DNA from: a virus
IMG/VR virus record: IMGVR_UViG_3300002835_000088
Coordinates: 1-64,000 of that record
Reading direction: 5' to 3' (one strand)
DNA length: 64,000 nucleotides
In this document: positions 1 to 9,728 of the stretch, piece after piece
Layout of the letters: each line of letters starts with the position of its first letter
How positions within the stretch are numbered: the stretch's first letter is position 1
Translations under genes and position numbers: made by a program
Notes under the pieces: generated by a model
What the model saw: only the letters and a program-made list of their open reading frames with translations
Databases searched by the model: none
What the model was told of the DNA's origin: nothing

Positions 1-1
1 G

Positions 2-475
2 GAGCACATGCGTCATCGCATCGCCTCTTACAACGAAGAGTCTGGGCGTTATAGAGTTTTAGACCCTGAGTTTTACATACCTAATAAAGACAGAAAACTG
101 CTTCAGATTGGAAAACCAGGAGCATATGTTTTTGAAGACGGTACTGATGAGCAGCATGCAATTGTTTACAGTAACTATCGTCGGGTATGTAAAGAGTCGT
201 ATATGGAGTATGAAGAAATGGTTCGCCTTGGGATTGCACGAGAAGTAGCTCGTGGAGTGCTCCCTCTTACTATCTATTCTTCTGCTTACGTGACTATCAA
301 TTCAAGAAGTCTTATGAACTTTCTGTCTCTTCGTCGTAATGTCGAAGGTCAGAGTTTTCCATCTTTTCCTCAACGTGAGATTGAGATGGTTGCTGAAAAA
401 TACGAAGAGTTTTTTAAAGAGCTAATGCCTCTTACTCATAAAGCCTTCGTTGAGAATGGAAGAGTATCCCCTTGA
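2..475 (+). CDS. thyX: Flavin-dependent thymidylate synthase ThyX (5'-truncated by window edge)
   Basis: This is the C-terminal part of ThyX, which makes dTMP from dUMP using FAD, NADPH and methylenetetrahydrofolate. The reading frame is open to the left edge, so the real start lies outside the window; the ATG at 8 is internal. The ThyX signature RHRxxSxNExSxRY is visible at once (RHRIASYNEESGRY). The conserved C-terminal region NSRSLMNFLSLR, which shapes the nucleotide site, follows, and then a helix ending in the tail. Phages carry ThyX to raise dTMP supply during replication. The stop TGA overlaps the TTG start of the recombinase, so the two are probably translated together. Identity is secure; only the length is unknown. 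Confidence 0.95.
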   Translation, partial: EHMRHRIASYNEESGRYRVLDPEFYIPNKDRKLLQIGKPGAYVFEDGTDEQHAIVYSNYRRVCKESYMEYEEMVRLGIAREVARGVLPLTIYSSAYVTINSRSLMNFLSLRRNVEGQSFPSFPQREIEMVAEKYEEFFKELMPLTHKAFVENGRVSP

Positions 476-1155
476 GTGAAGGTATTGCTTATTGTTATGC
501 ACGTGTATCTACTCAGATGCAAGCAGAAGAAGGTGTCTCTCTTGATGCACAAGAGAGACAGTTAATTGCTGCTGCTGAATCTGCAGGTTACACGGCAGTA
601 ATTCTTCGTGAAGAAGGTAAGTCTGGTAAGAGTATTACTGGAAGACCTGTTTTGCGGAAAGCATTAGATGAATTAGACGAAGGAAAAGCGCAAGCACTTT
701 TTGTTACACGCTTAGATAGACTTGCACGCTCTACTCGGGATTTTTTAAGTATTGTTGACCGTTCACATAAATACGAGTGGCGTTTAGCACTTCTTGATTT
801 GGGATTGGACACTGGTACATATCAAGGACGTTTTGTTGTAACCATCATGTCTGCAATGGCAGAGATGGAGCGTGGAATGATTTCTATGCGTCAAAAAGAC
901 GTACATAAAGACCGTAGAGACGCGGGGAAGATTTGGGGTGTCACAATTGGCCCTAAATCTCCTCTATCTGCAGAGATTAAAGAAAGAATTTATAGTCAGC
1001 GTTTAGCTGGACTTTCATACGGAAAAATTGCTGAAGGTTTAGAAAATGACAAAATAGAACCACCTCGTGGAGGAAACGGGTGGTATGCAGCTAACGTGAG
1101 ACACATTTTTTTGGCGTATTCAAAAGAGAAAAGCATTTTAGGCGAACTCCAATAA
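472..1155 (+). CDS. Small serine recombinase (resolvase/invertase family)
   Basis: A 227-residue serine recombinase that should cut and rejoin DNA through a 5'-phosphoserine link. The N-terminal catalytic domain (about residues 4-145) has the nucleophile in YARVS (Ser13) and the arginine cluster TRLDRLARS (Arg80, Arg83, Arg86). Residues about 160-215 look like a short recombinase/HTH DNA-binding segment (LSYGKIAEGL). It is far shorter than the roughly 450-600 residues of large serine integrases and lacks their zinc-ribbon and coiled-coil region, so it fits a resolvase or invertase better. The start is TTG at 472, overlapping the thyX stop (TTGA). Possible roles are prophage integration, dimer resolution or switching of DNA segments; the sequence does not decide between them. 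Confidence 0.88.
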   Translation: MSEGIAYCYARVSTQMQAEEGVSLDAQERQLIAAAESAGYTAVILREEGKSGKSITGRPVLRKALDELDEGKAQALFVTRLDRLARSTRDFLSIVDRSHKYEWRLALLDLGLDTGTYQGRFVVTIMSAMAEMERGMISMRQKDVHKDRRDAGKIWGVTIGPKSPLSAEIKERIYSQRLAGLSYGKIAEGLENDKIEPPRGGNGWYAANVRHIFLAYSKEKSILGELQ

Positions 1156-1245
1156 GGTAAAATTACTACGTAGTTTTGTGTGGACAGCAAGCTACAACAG
1201 GCGGTTTGTTAATCGCTTGTATTGCCGTGCGTTGGAGGCAGTGCT
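1156..1245 (+). other. Intergenic stretch after recombinase with 10-bp palindrome
   Basis: Ninety bases between the recombinase stop and the favoured start of the next gene. It holds a perfect palindrome ACTACGTAGT at 1165-1174 and the Shine-Dalgarno sequence GGAGG at 1234-1238. Sites acted on by serine recombinases often lie beside the recombinase gene, so this is the first place to look for a crossover site. No second copy of the palindrome was noticed in the window, and no tRNA-like fold was seen. Confidence 0.3.
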
Positions 1246-4200
1246 TTGTTGCGTACATTTTTTGGAAGAGCCGAACTTAATCTAAAAAGATTTTGGCTAT
1301 CAGCTGCTGCTACCCCTTTTATAATTTTTCTCATCGGGGTTTTAACTCCACAAGCTGCACATGCTTCTGACGAACAGGGGGTCCAACCAACACCAGACCC
1401 AAACCAAGCGCCAAGTTCAAATGCGTCGTCGGGAGGTGATCCACAAGCTTCTTCCAGTGGCTCAGCGCAAGAGCAAATCACAGAAGTGGCAACCGCAGTA
1501 GCAACAGCGGAATCTGCAGTAACACAGTTGGAAACAAAAGTTGACCAGATTTTGGAGGTAGCAACATCAGTATCTCAACCTTCTACGCAAGTAACGGAAT
1601 CAATATCTAATGCTCAAACTGCGGTAACAGAAGCTTCAAGTGCTACCCAACAAGCCAGTGAATCAGTACAAACAGCACAAACAGCAGTTACCGTATCGCA
1701 AATTGCCAATCAAACTTTGGCCCAAGCAACCTCCACAGTTGAGGCCCAAACCGCAGCAGTAGCAACAGCAACATCAGAGGCAACTGCTGCAGCAACAGCA
1801 GTATCTAATCAAGAAACAGTAGTCTCTCAAGCACAAGCAACTGCAACTTCAACTCAAGCAGCAGCAGATTCAGCAAACACAAGTACAACAGTTACAGAGA
1901 CTTTTAATAACAACACCACCAGCGTAGTTACAGTAACTACTGGTGGAACAACAGTAACTTCTTCAACTGGCTCCACTGGTGTTTCAATTGGCGGAAACTG
2001 GAACACCCCTCAGACGGCTGGTCCTGCTCTTACAATTATTAATCCAACTAACGATATTGTTATTGACGTTAATCCATCTAATACTGGAACAGTTACTCAG
2101 GTTGTAATGGGTGTGTACGCTAAAAATGGCGATACTCCAATTATTACAACAAACACAGATGGAACCATAACCACAACGGTTTTAGACAACAACGTATCTA
2201 CTCAGCTACAACCAGTTCAATATACAACTACCGAGACGGTTACTGGCACAAATATTGATACTGTAACTATTGTAAAAGATTCCGATTATTACATTATCGA
2301 CAATATTAAAGTCACGAAAACAACTTCTGACCCAGCGCTTGTTGCTGCAGCTCAGCAAGCAGCAACTACTCTTGCCACAGAACAAGCTACTTTAACAACC
2401 CTGCAAACAGCTCAAACAACAGCAAATAACAATCTAACTTCAGCTCAAGAAAGCCTTTCTACAGCTCAAACAACTCAAGAGATGGCTCAGGATTTAGCTA
2501 CAGTGTCTACTGCTGGCGCTGTTTCGGCAGTCGCAACAGCTCAAGCTTCAGTAGAACCAGCGATGACCGCCGTTGTTGAAGCAGTTGTAGTAGTTGCTCA
2601 GACTCAAGTTGTTGTTGCTGAAGCAGCAGTTGAAACCGTATCTAACACACTTCAAACAGTTGTTGCTTCAGCAGACGCTCTTCCACTACAAAAACCAGAA
2701 GTTACTGCAGTAGTTGATGCTGCTGTTGATGCAGTTGTTGGGGCACAAGAAGCGGTTGAAGCAGCAAAGACTGCTATGGAGACTGCAGTTACTTTAGCTC
2801 AAACAGCTTTAACAGAACCAGTAGCAGCAGCAGCAGTTGCAGAGAAAACAGAAGTTTTAACACAAGCTCAAGCTGCAGTTGATGCTCAAGAGGTAGTAGT
2901 AACGCAAGCCGTTACTACCGAGGCAGCTGCTCAAGCCGTTGTGGATTCTGCTACAACTCCAGGATTAAAAGTCGAGGTTTACAACACTCAAGGGCAAAAT
3001 GCTTCTCCGACTCTTCCTGCAAACGCAGTTCCAATTCACACCACTACAGATACAAATGGAATTAATGAGCAGTGGGGTAGCGGAAACGTTGCTGGCTCAA
3101 ATCGCGGTGAAGATGTCATTGTTAAATACACTGGTCAGTGGACTCCTCAAACAACTGGGACTCAGTACCTTCATGCACCAGCAGATGACGGGGTAAGGCT
3201 TTACCTTAATGGTGAGCTAGTAATTAATGATTGGTATGACAAAGGCGGAGGTGGTTCTACAGCAGATGTAGAGACAATCGCTGGAACAAGCAAAGTTTTT
3301 GAGTTTTGGTATTACGAAAATGGTGGTGGCGCTCATGTAGCTTTAATGCGTTTCACAGATAGTGGTTGGCAGATTATTCCTGGCTCTGAGTTTAGCCAAT
3401 CATCAGCCACTGCTCAGCAATTGCAGACATTGGCCTCTGCCGAAGCAAATCTTGCAGCAGAACAAACCGAGCTTGAAGTCTTAGAGGCAGTAGAAGATGT
3501 TGCTCAACAAGATTTAGTAAGTGCTCAAGAAGATTTACAAGATGCTGAAGAAGCTACTGATGCGATGGAGACAGCTGTAGTTCTAGCTCAGACAGCAATT
3601 ACAGAGACAGTTGAAGCAATACAAGCTGTTCAAACTGCTCAAACAACTGTGGCTGAGGAAGTTATTCTTCAGAGTCCTATAGCTGCCCCGTCAAATATTG
3701 TAGTTACACAGTTGTCAAATGGAGATGTACAAGTTTCTTGGGACCCACCAGCAGGTGTAATTTCTCCAGAACGTTATGCAATTTCTTGGTCAAATGGAAG
3801 TGGCGGATGGGGTGTAGCAACTGGTAATGCGGGAGACGCCAATGCTCTTAATACAAGCATTGTTCTTTCAGCATCTCTATTTGAGTCAACTGGTGGATTA
3901 GACACTACTTATCAAATCAGTGTTCGCTCAGATAATGATTCACTTGCTAAATACTCAGATGTAGTTGCAACTCAAATGTTTATTTCCGATCCCACCCCGG
4001 CTCCAGAACCTCAACCAACTCCTCAGCCTGAACCAACTCCGAATCCTGAGCCTCAACCAGAGCCGCAGCCTGAACCCACGCAGCCAGAACCAGAGCCAGA
4101 ACCGCAGCCAGACCCACAGCCAGAACCAGAGCCAGAACCCACCACACCTGAGCCAGAACCTGAAACACCTGAACCTCCTATTGAACCTGAACCTGAGACT

Positions 4201-4923
4201 CCTGTAGAGCCTGAACCTGAGACTCCTGTAGAGCCTGAACCTGAGCCTGAGACGCCAGTAGATCCTGAACCAGAATCACCAGAACAACCAACAGACCCAG
4301 AAACTGAACCAGAATCGCCAGAGCAACCAACCGAACCCACCACACCTGAACCAACTCCTACCGAGCCTGAAGAAAAAGCTCCAGAAGCAATTATAGAAGA
4401 TGCATTGGCTGATGGTGTTCTAACTGCTGAAGAAAAAGAAGCAGTAGTTGAAGCAATTTTGGAAGATCTAGCTCCAGGAGAAGCTGTGACTTCAGAACAA
4501 CTTGCTGAAGCTGGTATCAGTTACGAGGACTTACCGCCAGAAACTCCTGTTGAAACCAGAACTGACGAGAACGGCAATCCTGTCATAATTACTGCTGAGG
4601 TTGCTGCCGCTTTAGTTTTGTTGGAGAACCCAGCAGAACTTTTGACTGAGATTTTTTCTGACCCAGGACAAGTGCTTTTAGCACTTGGAAGCATTGGTGC
4701 TGATATGTCAGAAGAAGAACGAGAAGAAGCGGAACAGATGATTGTTGCAACCGTTGTTGCTGCTGGAGCTGCAATACAAGCAGCCGCTGCCGCTGCAGGA
4801 ACTGCTGGGTCTTCCAGTGGTGGAAGTGGTGGAAGCGGCGGAAGCGGCGGCGGAGGAGCAACTGGAAAAATGGATGGAACTAGAAGAAGAACTACTAGTG
4901 GAAAAGTTAGGAAGGTGAAATAA
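1246..4923 (+). CDS. Large exported multidomain protein with PA14 and fibronectin III domains
   Basis: About 1225 residues. The open frame begins at TTG 1222, but GGAGG at 1234-1238 lies 7 bases before TTG 1246, so 1246 is preferred. The N-terminus is a classical signal peptide: basic start, hydrophobic FIIFLIGVL, then a PQAAHA-S cleavage-like site. Order thereafter: Ala/Thr/Gln-rich, probably helical stretches; a PA14-like domain at roughly 570-705 ([16 protein letters not shown]), a fold that often binds carbohydrate; another helical stretch; an FN3-like domain at about 812-910; a Pro-Glu-Pro-Gln spacer at about 915-1040; an acidic region; a hydrophobic Ala-rich helix; a Gly/Ser linker; and a very basic tail. 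Export is unusual for a virion protein, so it may act at the surface of the infected cell or lysogen, for example in exclusion, adhesion or lysis. No named homologue was recognised. Confidence 0.8.
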   Translation: MLRTFFGRAELNLKRFWLSAAATPFIIFLIGVLTPQAAHASDEQGVQPTPDPNQAPSSNASSGGDPQASSSGSAQEQITEVATAVATAESAVTQLETKVDQILEVATSVSQPSTQVTESISNAQTAVTEASSATQQASESVQTAQTAVTVSQIANQTLAQATSTVEAQTAAVATATSEATAAATAVSNQETVVSQAQATATSTQAAADSANTSTTVTETFNNNTTSVVTVTTGGTTVTSSTGSTGVSIGGNWNTPQTAGPALTIINPTNDIVIDVNPSNTGTVTQVVMGVYAKNGDTPIITTNTDGTITTTVLDNNVSTQLQPVQYTTTETVTGTNIDTVTIVKDSDYYIIDNIKVTKTTSDPALVAAAQQAATTLATEQATLTTLQTAQTTANNNLTSAQESLSTAQTTQEMAQDLATVSTAGAVSAVATAQASVEPAMTAVVEAVVVVAQTQVVVAEAAVETVSNTLQTVVASADALPLQKPEVTAVVDAAVDAVVGAQEAVEAAKTAMETAVTLAQTALTEPVAAAAVAEKTEVLTQAQAAVDAQEVVVTQAVTTEAAAQAVVDSATTPGLKVEVYNTQGQNASPTLPANAVPIHTTTDTNGINEQWGSGNVAGSNRGEDVIVKYTGQWTPQTTGTQYLHAPADDGVRLYLNGELVINDWYDKGGGGSTADVETIAGTSKVFEFWYYENGGGAHVALMRFTDSGWQIIPGSEFSQSSATAQQLQTLASAEANLAAEQTELEVLEAVEDVAQQDLVSAQEDLQDAEEATDAMETAVVLAQTAITETVEAIQAVQTAQTTVAEEVILQSPIAAPSNIVVTQLSNGDVQVSWDPPAGVISPERYAISWSNGSGGWGVATGNAGDANALNTSIVLSASLFESTGGLDTTYQISVRSDNDSLAKYSDVVATQMFISDPTPAPEPQPTPQPEPTPNPEPQPEPQPEPTQPEPEPEPQPDPQPEPEPEPTTPEPEPETPEPPIEPEPETPVEPEPETPVEPEPEPETPVDPEPESPEQPTDPETEPESPEQPTEPTTPEPTPTEPEEKAPEAIIEDALADGVLTAEEKEAVVEAILEDLAPGEAVTSEQLAEAGISYEDLPPETPVETRTDENGNPVIITAEVAAALVLLENPAELLTEIFSDPGQVLLALGSIGADMSEEEREEAEQMIVATVVAAGAAIQAAAAAAGTAGSSSGGSGGSGGSGGGGATGKMDGTRRRTTSGKVRKVK

Positions 4924-5106
4924 ATGAAAAACTTCTTGAGAGATGTGTTAGACCAACTGTGGACACTTCTAGGTATGTTTGTTGCTTGGATTGTTCTAGA
5001 CGGCTCAGCTAAGACCGTGGTTGGCTATGCCATTATCTGGGCGACAGTTGTATGGGTTATTACATACAGACTGAGAAACCCAAAAGAAGAAGAGGATGAA
5101 GAGTAA
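4924..5106 (+). CDS. Small two-helix membrane protein, holin-like candidate
   Basis: Sixty residues with two predicted transmembrane segments (about LWTLLGMFVAWIVL and VVGYAIIWATVVWVITY) and a strongly acidic tail (KEEEDEE). Its ATG directly follows the stop codon of the large exported protein, so the two are translationally coupled. Small two-helix phage proteins of this form are often annotated as holins in actinophages. However, no endolysin is visible nearby, so lysis function is inference. It could instead be a membrane partner of the preceding exported protein. A stem-loop at 5108-5140 follows immediately. Confidence 0.65.
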   Translation: MKNFLRDVLDQLWTLLGMFVAWIVLDGSAKTVVGYAIIWATVVWVITYRLRNPKEEEDEE

Positions 5107-5107
5107 A

Positions 5108-5140
5108 AGTCAGGAAGGTTAAACTGATGTCTTCCTGACT
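5108..5140 (+). terminator. Perfect 10-bp stem-loop after the membrane protein gene
   Basis: AGTCAGGAAG (5108-5117) and CTTCCTGACT (5131-5140) form a perfect 10-bp inverted repeat with a 13-base loop, starting 2 bases after the stop codon. There is no T-run after it, so it is either a terminator lacking the U-tract or an mRNA 3'-end or operator structure. It separates the exported/membrane gene pair from the terminase genes. Confidence 0.5.
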
Positions 5141-5162
5141 CAAATGGTTGATTTAAAGCTCT

Positions 5163-5200
5163 ATCTATGATAGATTTACACAGGACGCGTTGGATACAAT
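5163..5200 (+). promoter_or_regulatory. Operator-like palindrome and candidate -10 ahead of terminase genes
   Basis: ATCTAT-G-ATAGAT at 5163-5175 is a perfect 6-bp dyad around one base, a shape typical of a repressor or sigma-associated site. A TACAAT hexamer at 5195-5200 could be a -10 element for the terminase operon, whose first ATG is at 5222 after GGAG. No convincing -35 lies at the standard distance. Confidence 0.3.
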
Positions 5201-5221
5201 GACACAGATGGAGATATAAAG

Positions 5222-5680
5222 ATGAGCAATGAGCTTGTAGAACAGTATGCCCAGCTTATTCAACCGCACCTCGAAGATGCGAAGAAGGCGTATGGAGCAA
5301 GAACTCAAAACAGTCCAGCGCATAATGCAAGTCGTGAGTACACACGACTGTTAATTGAATTTCGTAATAAAGGTGGAAGTCTTCCACTTCTAGCAAAGCG
5401 ACTTAAAGTGGCATATGCAGGAGTTCGCCGTCGCGTTGTTATGAATGAGATAAATGTTTCTAATATTAAACCTCAAACTAAAATTCGAGGAGAAGCAGTC
5501 AAAGAGGCTGCCGACCGAGTACGAATTGCTAAAAAGCGCGGCACAGACCAGTATCACGACCAACTTGCCGAAGAATATAAGTCAGGAATTTCTCTTTCTA
5601 ATTTAGCAAAAGAGTTAGGTCTTAGCTCTGCTGCACCGCTGTACTATGGAGTTCAGAGAAGTCTTCAAAGAAATAGATAG
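5222..5680 (+). CDS. Terminase small subunit (probable DNA-binding protein)
   Basis: A 152-residue basic protein directly upstream of the large terminase. It has two helix-turn-helix-like segments: about residues 55-72 (SLPLLAKRLKVAYAGVRRRV) and about 120-140 (GISLSNLAKELGLSS). Small terminase subunits recognise the packaging site and assemble as rings on phage DNA. Assignment rests on position, size and HTH content rather than a distinctive family motif. ATG 5222 has GGAG 8 bases upstream, and the gap to terL is 8 bases. A general HTH regulator is the alternative. Confidence 0.65.
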   Translation: MSNELVEQYAQLIQPHLEDAKKAYGARTQNSPAHNASREYTRLLIEFRNKGGSLPLLAKRLKVAYAGVRRRVVMNEINVSNIKPQTKIRGEAVKEAADRVRIAKKRGTDQYHDQLAEEYKSGISLSNLAKELGLSSAAPLYYGVQRSLQRNR

Positions 5681-5688
5681 GTGTCGAT

Positions 5689-7110
5689 ATGGGAAAGAGC
5701 TTCATGGAGCAGCTCGCCATGCTATCGCAAGAAGAGCAAGCTGCGGTTCTTTCCAGTATTGACCCAGAATTACTTCAATGGGATTGGCGTTCTTGGGGTA
5801 GACCAGAACAACTTCCTCCAGAAGGTGATGATTGGAATATTTGGCTTGTACTTGCAGGTCGTGGTTTTGGTAAAACAAGACTTGCAGCCGAATGGGTAAG
5901 AGAGCAAGCTAAATACACCACAGAGGGTCAAAGACGTTTTGCATTGGTGGCTCGTACTGCAGCCGATGTTCGTGACGTTATTGTTGAAGGTGAATCAGGA
6001 ATTATCAATGTTTCTCCACCATCAGAGCGTCCACATTACGAGCCATCAAAACGTCGCTTAACTTGGCCTAACGGAAACACTGCCACACTTTTTACTGCTG
6101 ACGAACCAGACTCACTTCGTGGTCCACAATTCACTCACGCATGGGGCGATGAGATTGCAGCTTGGCGTCAAACTCCAGATGCTGCAGGTATGACTGCATT
6201 TGACAACCTTCGAGTCGGTACTCGTCTTGGTGCAAAACCAAAAATTGTTTGCACAACTACTCCTAAGAGAGTCCCACTTCTCTACAAATTGATTGAAGAA
6301 TCAACTAATTCAAAGAGTCTTTCAAAAGTTATTGTGACCAGAGGCTCCACAATGGACAACGCTGGAAACTTGTCTGGAACATATCTAGACACAATTATGG
6401 GTGTTTATGAAGGAACATCACTTGCTCGTCAAGAGCTTTACGGTGAAATGCTTGATGATGTTGAAGGCACACTGTGGACAATGGAGATGATAGAAAGTTC
6501 TAGACAAGGACTTCTTCCTCCTCAGGCTCCACTTCGTTGTATTGGTGTTGACCCTTCTGTTGCAGAAAACCCTCGAGATGAGTGTGGAATTGTTGTTTGC
6601 GCTTCAACTGCTGATAGAGATTTATATAAACGTCACGCTTGGGTTTTAGAAGATGCATCAGTTCTTGGCTCACCAGAAGTGTGGGCAAATAAAGTTGTTG
6701 AGATGGCTAGACGTTGGGGTGCACCAGTAATTGCTGAAGTAAACCAAGGTGGAGCACTAGTTCGCAATGCTATTAATGCAATTGACCCAAATGTTAAAGT
6801 TTTGGAAGTGCACTCAAAACATGGTAAAGCGCTTCGCGCCGAACCTGTTGTTCTTGCTTACGAACAGAATCGCGTTCATCATATTGGATATCTTCCAGAC
6901 CTTGAGTCTCAGATGACAACTTGGGTTCCAGGAGAGTCCAAAAAATCTCCAGACCGTGTGGATGCTCTAGTTCACGCAATGACGGCCCTCCTAATCAAAC
7001 CTCCGCAAGGGTTTGTTGGTGGCAATCTTGTAGCCAAATCTTTTTCCTCACGACGCTTGCCTAATTTTAGAGCAGGTGGCGGAGGTCGAGTTTTTACTCC
7101 TAGAAGTTAA
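5689..7110 (+). CDS. terL: Terminase large subunit (ATPase and nuclease)
   Basis: A 473-residue packaging motor protein. The ATPase half has Walker A GRGFGKT (57-63), Walker B with acidic Asp154-Glu155 (HAWGDE), and the coupling motif CTTTP (188-192). The RNase H-like nuclease half shows the acidic residues Asp288 (GVDPS), Glu350 (VIAEVNQ) and Asp425 (SPDRVDAL). All key residues are present and the length is normal. It docks on the portal, pumps DNA into the prohead and cuts concatemers. The start ATG 5689 is preceded by AGGTG. Its 3' end overlaps the convergent primase gene by 4 bases. The head genes are not next to it on this strand, which is unusual. Confidence 0.97.
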   Translation: MGKSFMEQLAMLSQEEQAAVLSSIDPELLQWDWRSWGRPEQLPPEGDDWNIWLVLAGRGFGKTRLAAEWVREQAKYTTEGQRRFALVARTAADVRDVIVEGESGIINVSPPSERPHYEPSKRRLTWPNGNTATLFTADEPDSLRGPQFTHAWGDEIAAWRQTPDAAGMTAFDNLRVGTRLGAKPKIVCTTTPKRVPLLYKLIEESTNSKSLSKVIVTRGSTMDNAGNLSGTYLDTIMGVYEGTSLARQELYGEMLDDVEGTLWTMEMIESSRQGLLPPQAPLRCIGVDPSVAENPRDECGIVVCASTADRDLYKRHAWVLEDASVLGSPEVWANKVVEMARRWGAPVIAEVNQGGALVRNAINAIDPNVKVLEVHSKHGKALRAEPVVLAYEQNRVHHIGYLPDLESQMTTWVPGESKKSPDRVDALVHAMTALLIKPPQGFVGGNLVAKSFSSRRLPNFRAGGGGRVFTPRS

Positions 7111-9728
7111 AAAGCTCTATTGAAGTTATTTAAAGTGCTCCAATCAAGCTCAGCACTTTGAACAACTCTTGGAACTAGGGTTCTTCCTCTAATAACTGCT
7201 CTAGAGCCTGTTCCTTCGATTGTTACTCCTCTTTCAGTCATTTTCTTTTGTAGAGAACCTTGACTTAGAGGACGTTCTCCGCGTTCTTCGCTCCATTGAC
7301 GGTAGACGCCATAAACAATTTTTAGAGCAACGCTAGCTGAAGGATTTTCATTAGTCTCTTCTGACAAGAAGATACCGATGCGGTCTTCATTCTTACGATA
7401 CATCTCAGCAGCTTCAGCTACTTGAGTGCACCAACCCAATGCATCACGAGATGACGAACCTAGAATTTTTATCGCACCATCAACAGCCCATGACAAAACT
7501 GCTGGCAGTGCTCCTTCTGGGTCGAATATGTATGCCTTCAAATTAGGATCAGGGTTTTCAGGCACTCGTGTCATTGGCATCGGACGGATACGACGCCACA
7601 TGGCATCATCCGTGATGATTGGGCGGTGGTTTGTCGTAACCCAGAGTTTGGCTCTAGATTCGAACGTGAATGGCTGTTCTCCTGGAGAACGAGCAGAGAT
7701 TACAGATGAACCAGTCAACTTCTTAACTTGATTTTCTTTAATTCTTTCATTGTCTGGCAATTCGTCTACCCAAACTAGGCGACGTCCACGCAACTGAGCC
7801 CAGTGGTAAGCATCAGTATTACCACTGCTCATATCGTTTGCAGCAAGAATGTGAGAGTCAAGAGGCCACGCATATTGCTCAGTGCCAAGACATTTCACAA
7901 TTGCTTCAACAAGAGTGTTTTTACCAGAACCTGCTGGTCCATAGACAAGAAACATAATGTCGTAGATGTTTGAACCAGTTATTGAATACCCAGCAGCTTT
8001 TTGAAGCCAGTCTTGATATTCCTTATCGCCACCAGTTGCAAAATCTAAGAACTGCTGCCAACGAACATTGGTGTGTCCTCGAGTATATGTAACTGGAGCA
8101 CGTCGAGTGATGTGTAAGTCTGGTCGTCCTTTAAGAAGTTCACCAGTTTTTAAATCAATAACTCCGTTGAGAACACCTAAGAGATTTTCATCGTTGTCCC
8201 AGCGACTAACAGGGATTTCAATTCTTGGGTCGGACTTTGCAGACTCAATTGCGCCCTTCATTCTTGCATTTGAGCGAGATTGATGTGCCCATTGAATAAC
8301 TGAAGCTTGTTGAGAATCTGGATACTGAATTACTTCAGCAGAAATAATTGGTGGAACTCTTTTAGCTAGTTCTTGAACTTCCAACGACTCTTTGTCTGGC
8401 TTCCAGTAGCCTTCTTTCCAAACAAACCAACCCAAACCGCTCGTATAACGAATGCCAGCGCCAAATACGTCAACAAGGCGACGACCGTTACCTGTGTCAG
8501 AAAGCGAACGTTTGCTTTCATTTCCTCCGTCTTCGATTCGTAGAGCATCTGGGTCCTTTGGAACATTGATATTTGTTAATGATGTGGCTTGTTCAATGGA
8601 ATCTCCATCTTCAATACCAGCCATAACTGTACTTGAAATTGGACCAGTGCCCATTGGAAAAAATGTAGGTTCTTTTGGAGGTTGGACAACACCAATTAGC
8701 GGTTGAACAACACCAGTCAGCGGTTGTAGCTCATTTTGTGGCTGAGATAGGCGCTCTGCTTGTTGTTTTTGCCATTCAGCTGTCTCTGGAGAAATGAATC
8801 CAATCTTTGGATTTGATGCTACAAAGTCAATAGCACGGTGAACGTGGTGCAAGAGTCCATTAGTACCGTCTATGTGAAGAGGTGGTCGAATTTTTGTAGC
8901 GTTGAATCGAATCATGTCTGACTCAATCATTCGTCTAGCGTCTTTGCTAGTTCCAAATTTATTTGCAAGAGCGCATGTCAATTTATAAACATCAACAGCA
9001 CGGGCACCCTCATCAATACCTTTTTCAAGAATTCCAGAGATATCAACTTTTTCGTATTCGAGGTCGTCCCAATCTCCAGACTCTAAAGTAAAGCTGGTTC
9101 TCTTAGATCTCTTACGTAAAGCAGCAAGTAGTTGTTCTGGTGCTTCAGCAATTTCAATTTCCCAAGGTGCTTTTCCAGGAACCCACTCATAGTTAACTCC
9201 AGAGAAGTGTTTACTTGGTGCAATCAGAACATAACCGTTGTGCTTAATATCAATTCCATTAAGACCCATCTTGGAAAGATTTCCAATAAGTCCTTCTGAA
9301 TCATCGCAACGATAAAAAATGTGACGACCACGAGTAGCAACACCTCGGTCGTTTGTATAGACACCAGTTATCGCTTCTACTGTTGGTGGTAGTGCGCCTT
9401 CAACTAGTTCTTCAAATTTAATAAAAGAGTCAGGACCACCAGAACGTGGGTCAATATCGATTACAAAAAATCCACTCTTAGAACAGTGAACTCCAACGTT
9501 GTAGTTTGAATTTTCAGTCCACCATTGTTCAACTCGTGCAGGGTCGTGTGTGGACATAACATTCCACTCATTAAGAGCTGGGTGTTTTCCTACCTCTTTA
9601 GGTTCACCATGAGGCTTATTGCACGTACAACGCCCATTAACAATTCCGTGGCAGGGAAGAATGCTCCAGTCAATACTTGAATAGAACCTTGCGCCTTTGA
9701 CAAGGCGTTCGGAGGACTCGTCGCTCAT
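7107..9728 (-). CDS. Primase-polymerase fused to D5/SF3 helicase
   Basis: An 873-residue replication protein. The N-terminus is a bifunctional primase-polymerase (archaeo-eukaryotic primase) domain with the metal motif VIDID (Asp91, Asp93), the nucleotide-binding GRHIFYR (His136) and the third motif GIDIKHNGYVL (about 158-168). A Cys/His cluster lies at 26-40. The C-terminus is a D5_N plus superfamily 3 helicase: Walker A GPAGSGKNT (597-605), Walker B VWVDE (Asp655-Glu656) and a sensor-like WVTTNH. It should unwind origin DNA and lay primers for the family A polymerase at 49873-51699. The ATG at 9728 has GGAGG close upstream. It is the only minus-strand gene in this part, and its TAA shares the TTAA sequence with the terL stop. 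Confidence 0.95.
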   Translation of the reverse strand: MSDESSERLVKGARFYSSIDWSILPCHGIVNGRCTCNKPHGEPKEVGKHPALNEWNVMSTHDPARVEQWWTENSNYNVGVHCSKSGFFVIDIDPRSGGPDSFIKFEELVEGALPPTVEAITGVYTNDRGVATRGRHIFYRCDDSEGLIGNLSKMGLNGIDIKHNGYVLIAPSKHFSGVNYEWVPGKAPWEIEIAEAPEQLLAALRKRSKRTSFTLESGDWDDLEYEKVDISGILEKGIDEGARAVDVYKLTCALANKFGTSKDARRMIESDMIRFNATKIRPPLHIDGTNGLLHHVHRAIDFVASNPKIGFISPETAEWQKQQAERLSQPQNELQPLTGVVQPLIGVVQPPKEPTFFPMGTGPISSTVMAGIEDGDSIEQATSLTNINVPKDPDALRIEDGGNESKRSLSDTGNGRRLVDVFGAGIRYTSGLGWFVWKEGYWKPDKESLEVQELAKRVPPIISAEVIQYPDSQQASVIQWAHQSRSNARMKGAIESAKSDPRIEIPVSRWDNDENLLGVLNGVIDLKTGELLKGRPDLHITRRAPVTYTRGHTNVRWQQFLDFATGGDKEYQDWLQKAAGYSITGSNIYDIMFLVYGPAGSGKNTLVEAIVKCLGTEQYAWPLDSHILAANDMSSGNTDAYHWAQLRGRRLVWVDELPDNERIKENQVKKLTGSSVISARSPGEQPFTFESRAKLWVTTNHRPIITDDAMWRRIRPMPMTRVPENPDPNLKAYIFDPEGALPAVLSWAVDGAIKILGSSSRDALGWCTQVAEAAEMYRKNEDRIGIFLSEETNENPSASVALKIVYGVYRQWSEERGERPLSQGSLQKKMTERGVTIEGTGSRAVIRGRTLVPRVVQSAELDWSTLNNFNRAF

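Noticed and set aside
472-1155. Full-length phage serine integrase
   Set aside because: At 227 residues it lacks the zinc-ribbon and coiled-coil parts of large serine integrases, so only a small recombinase is claimed.
1156-1245. tRNA or attP core beside the recombinase
   Set aside because: No tRNA fold could be drawn and no duplicated core was found in the window; only the palindrome is reported.
5681-5899. GTG frame of 72 residues at the terL start
   Set aside because: It overlaps the N-terminus of terL in another frame and has no recognisable features; terL coding is certain.
8366-8566. Minus-strand 66-residue frame with a transmembrane-like stretch
   Set aside because: It is a shadow frame inside the primase-helicase gene without Shine-Dalgarno sequence or neighbours.
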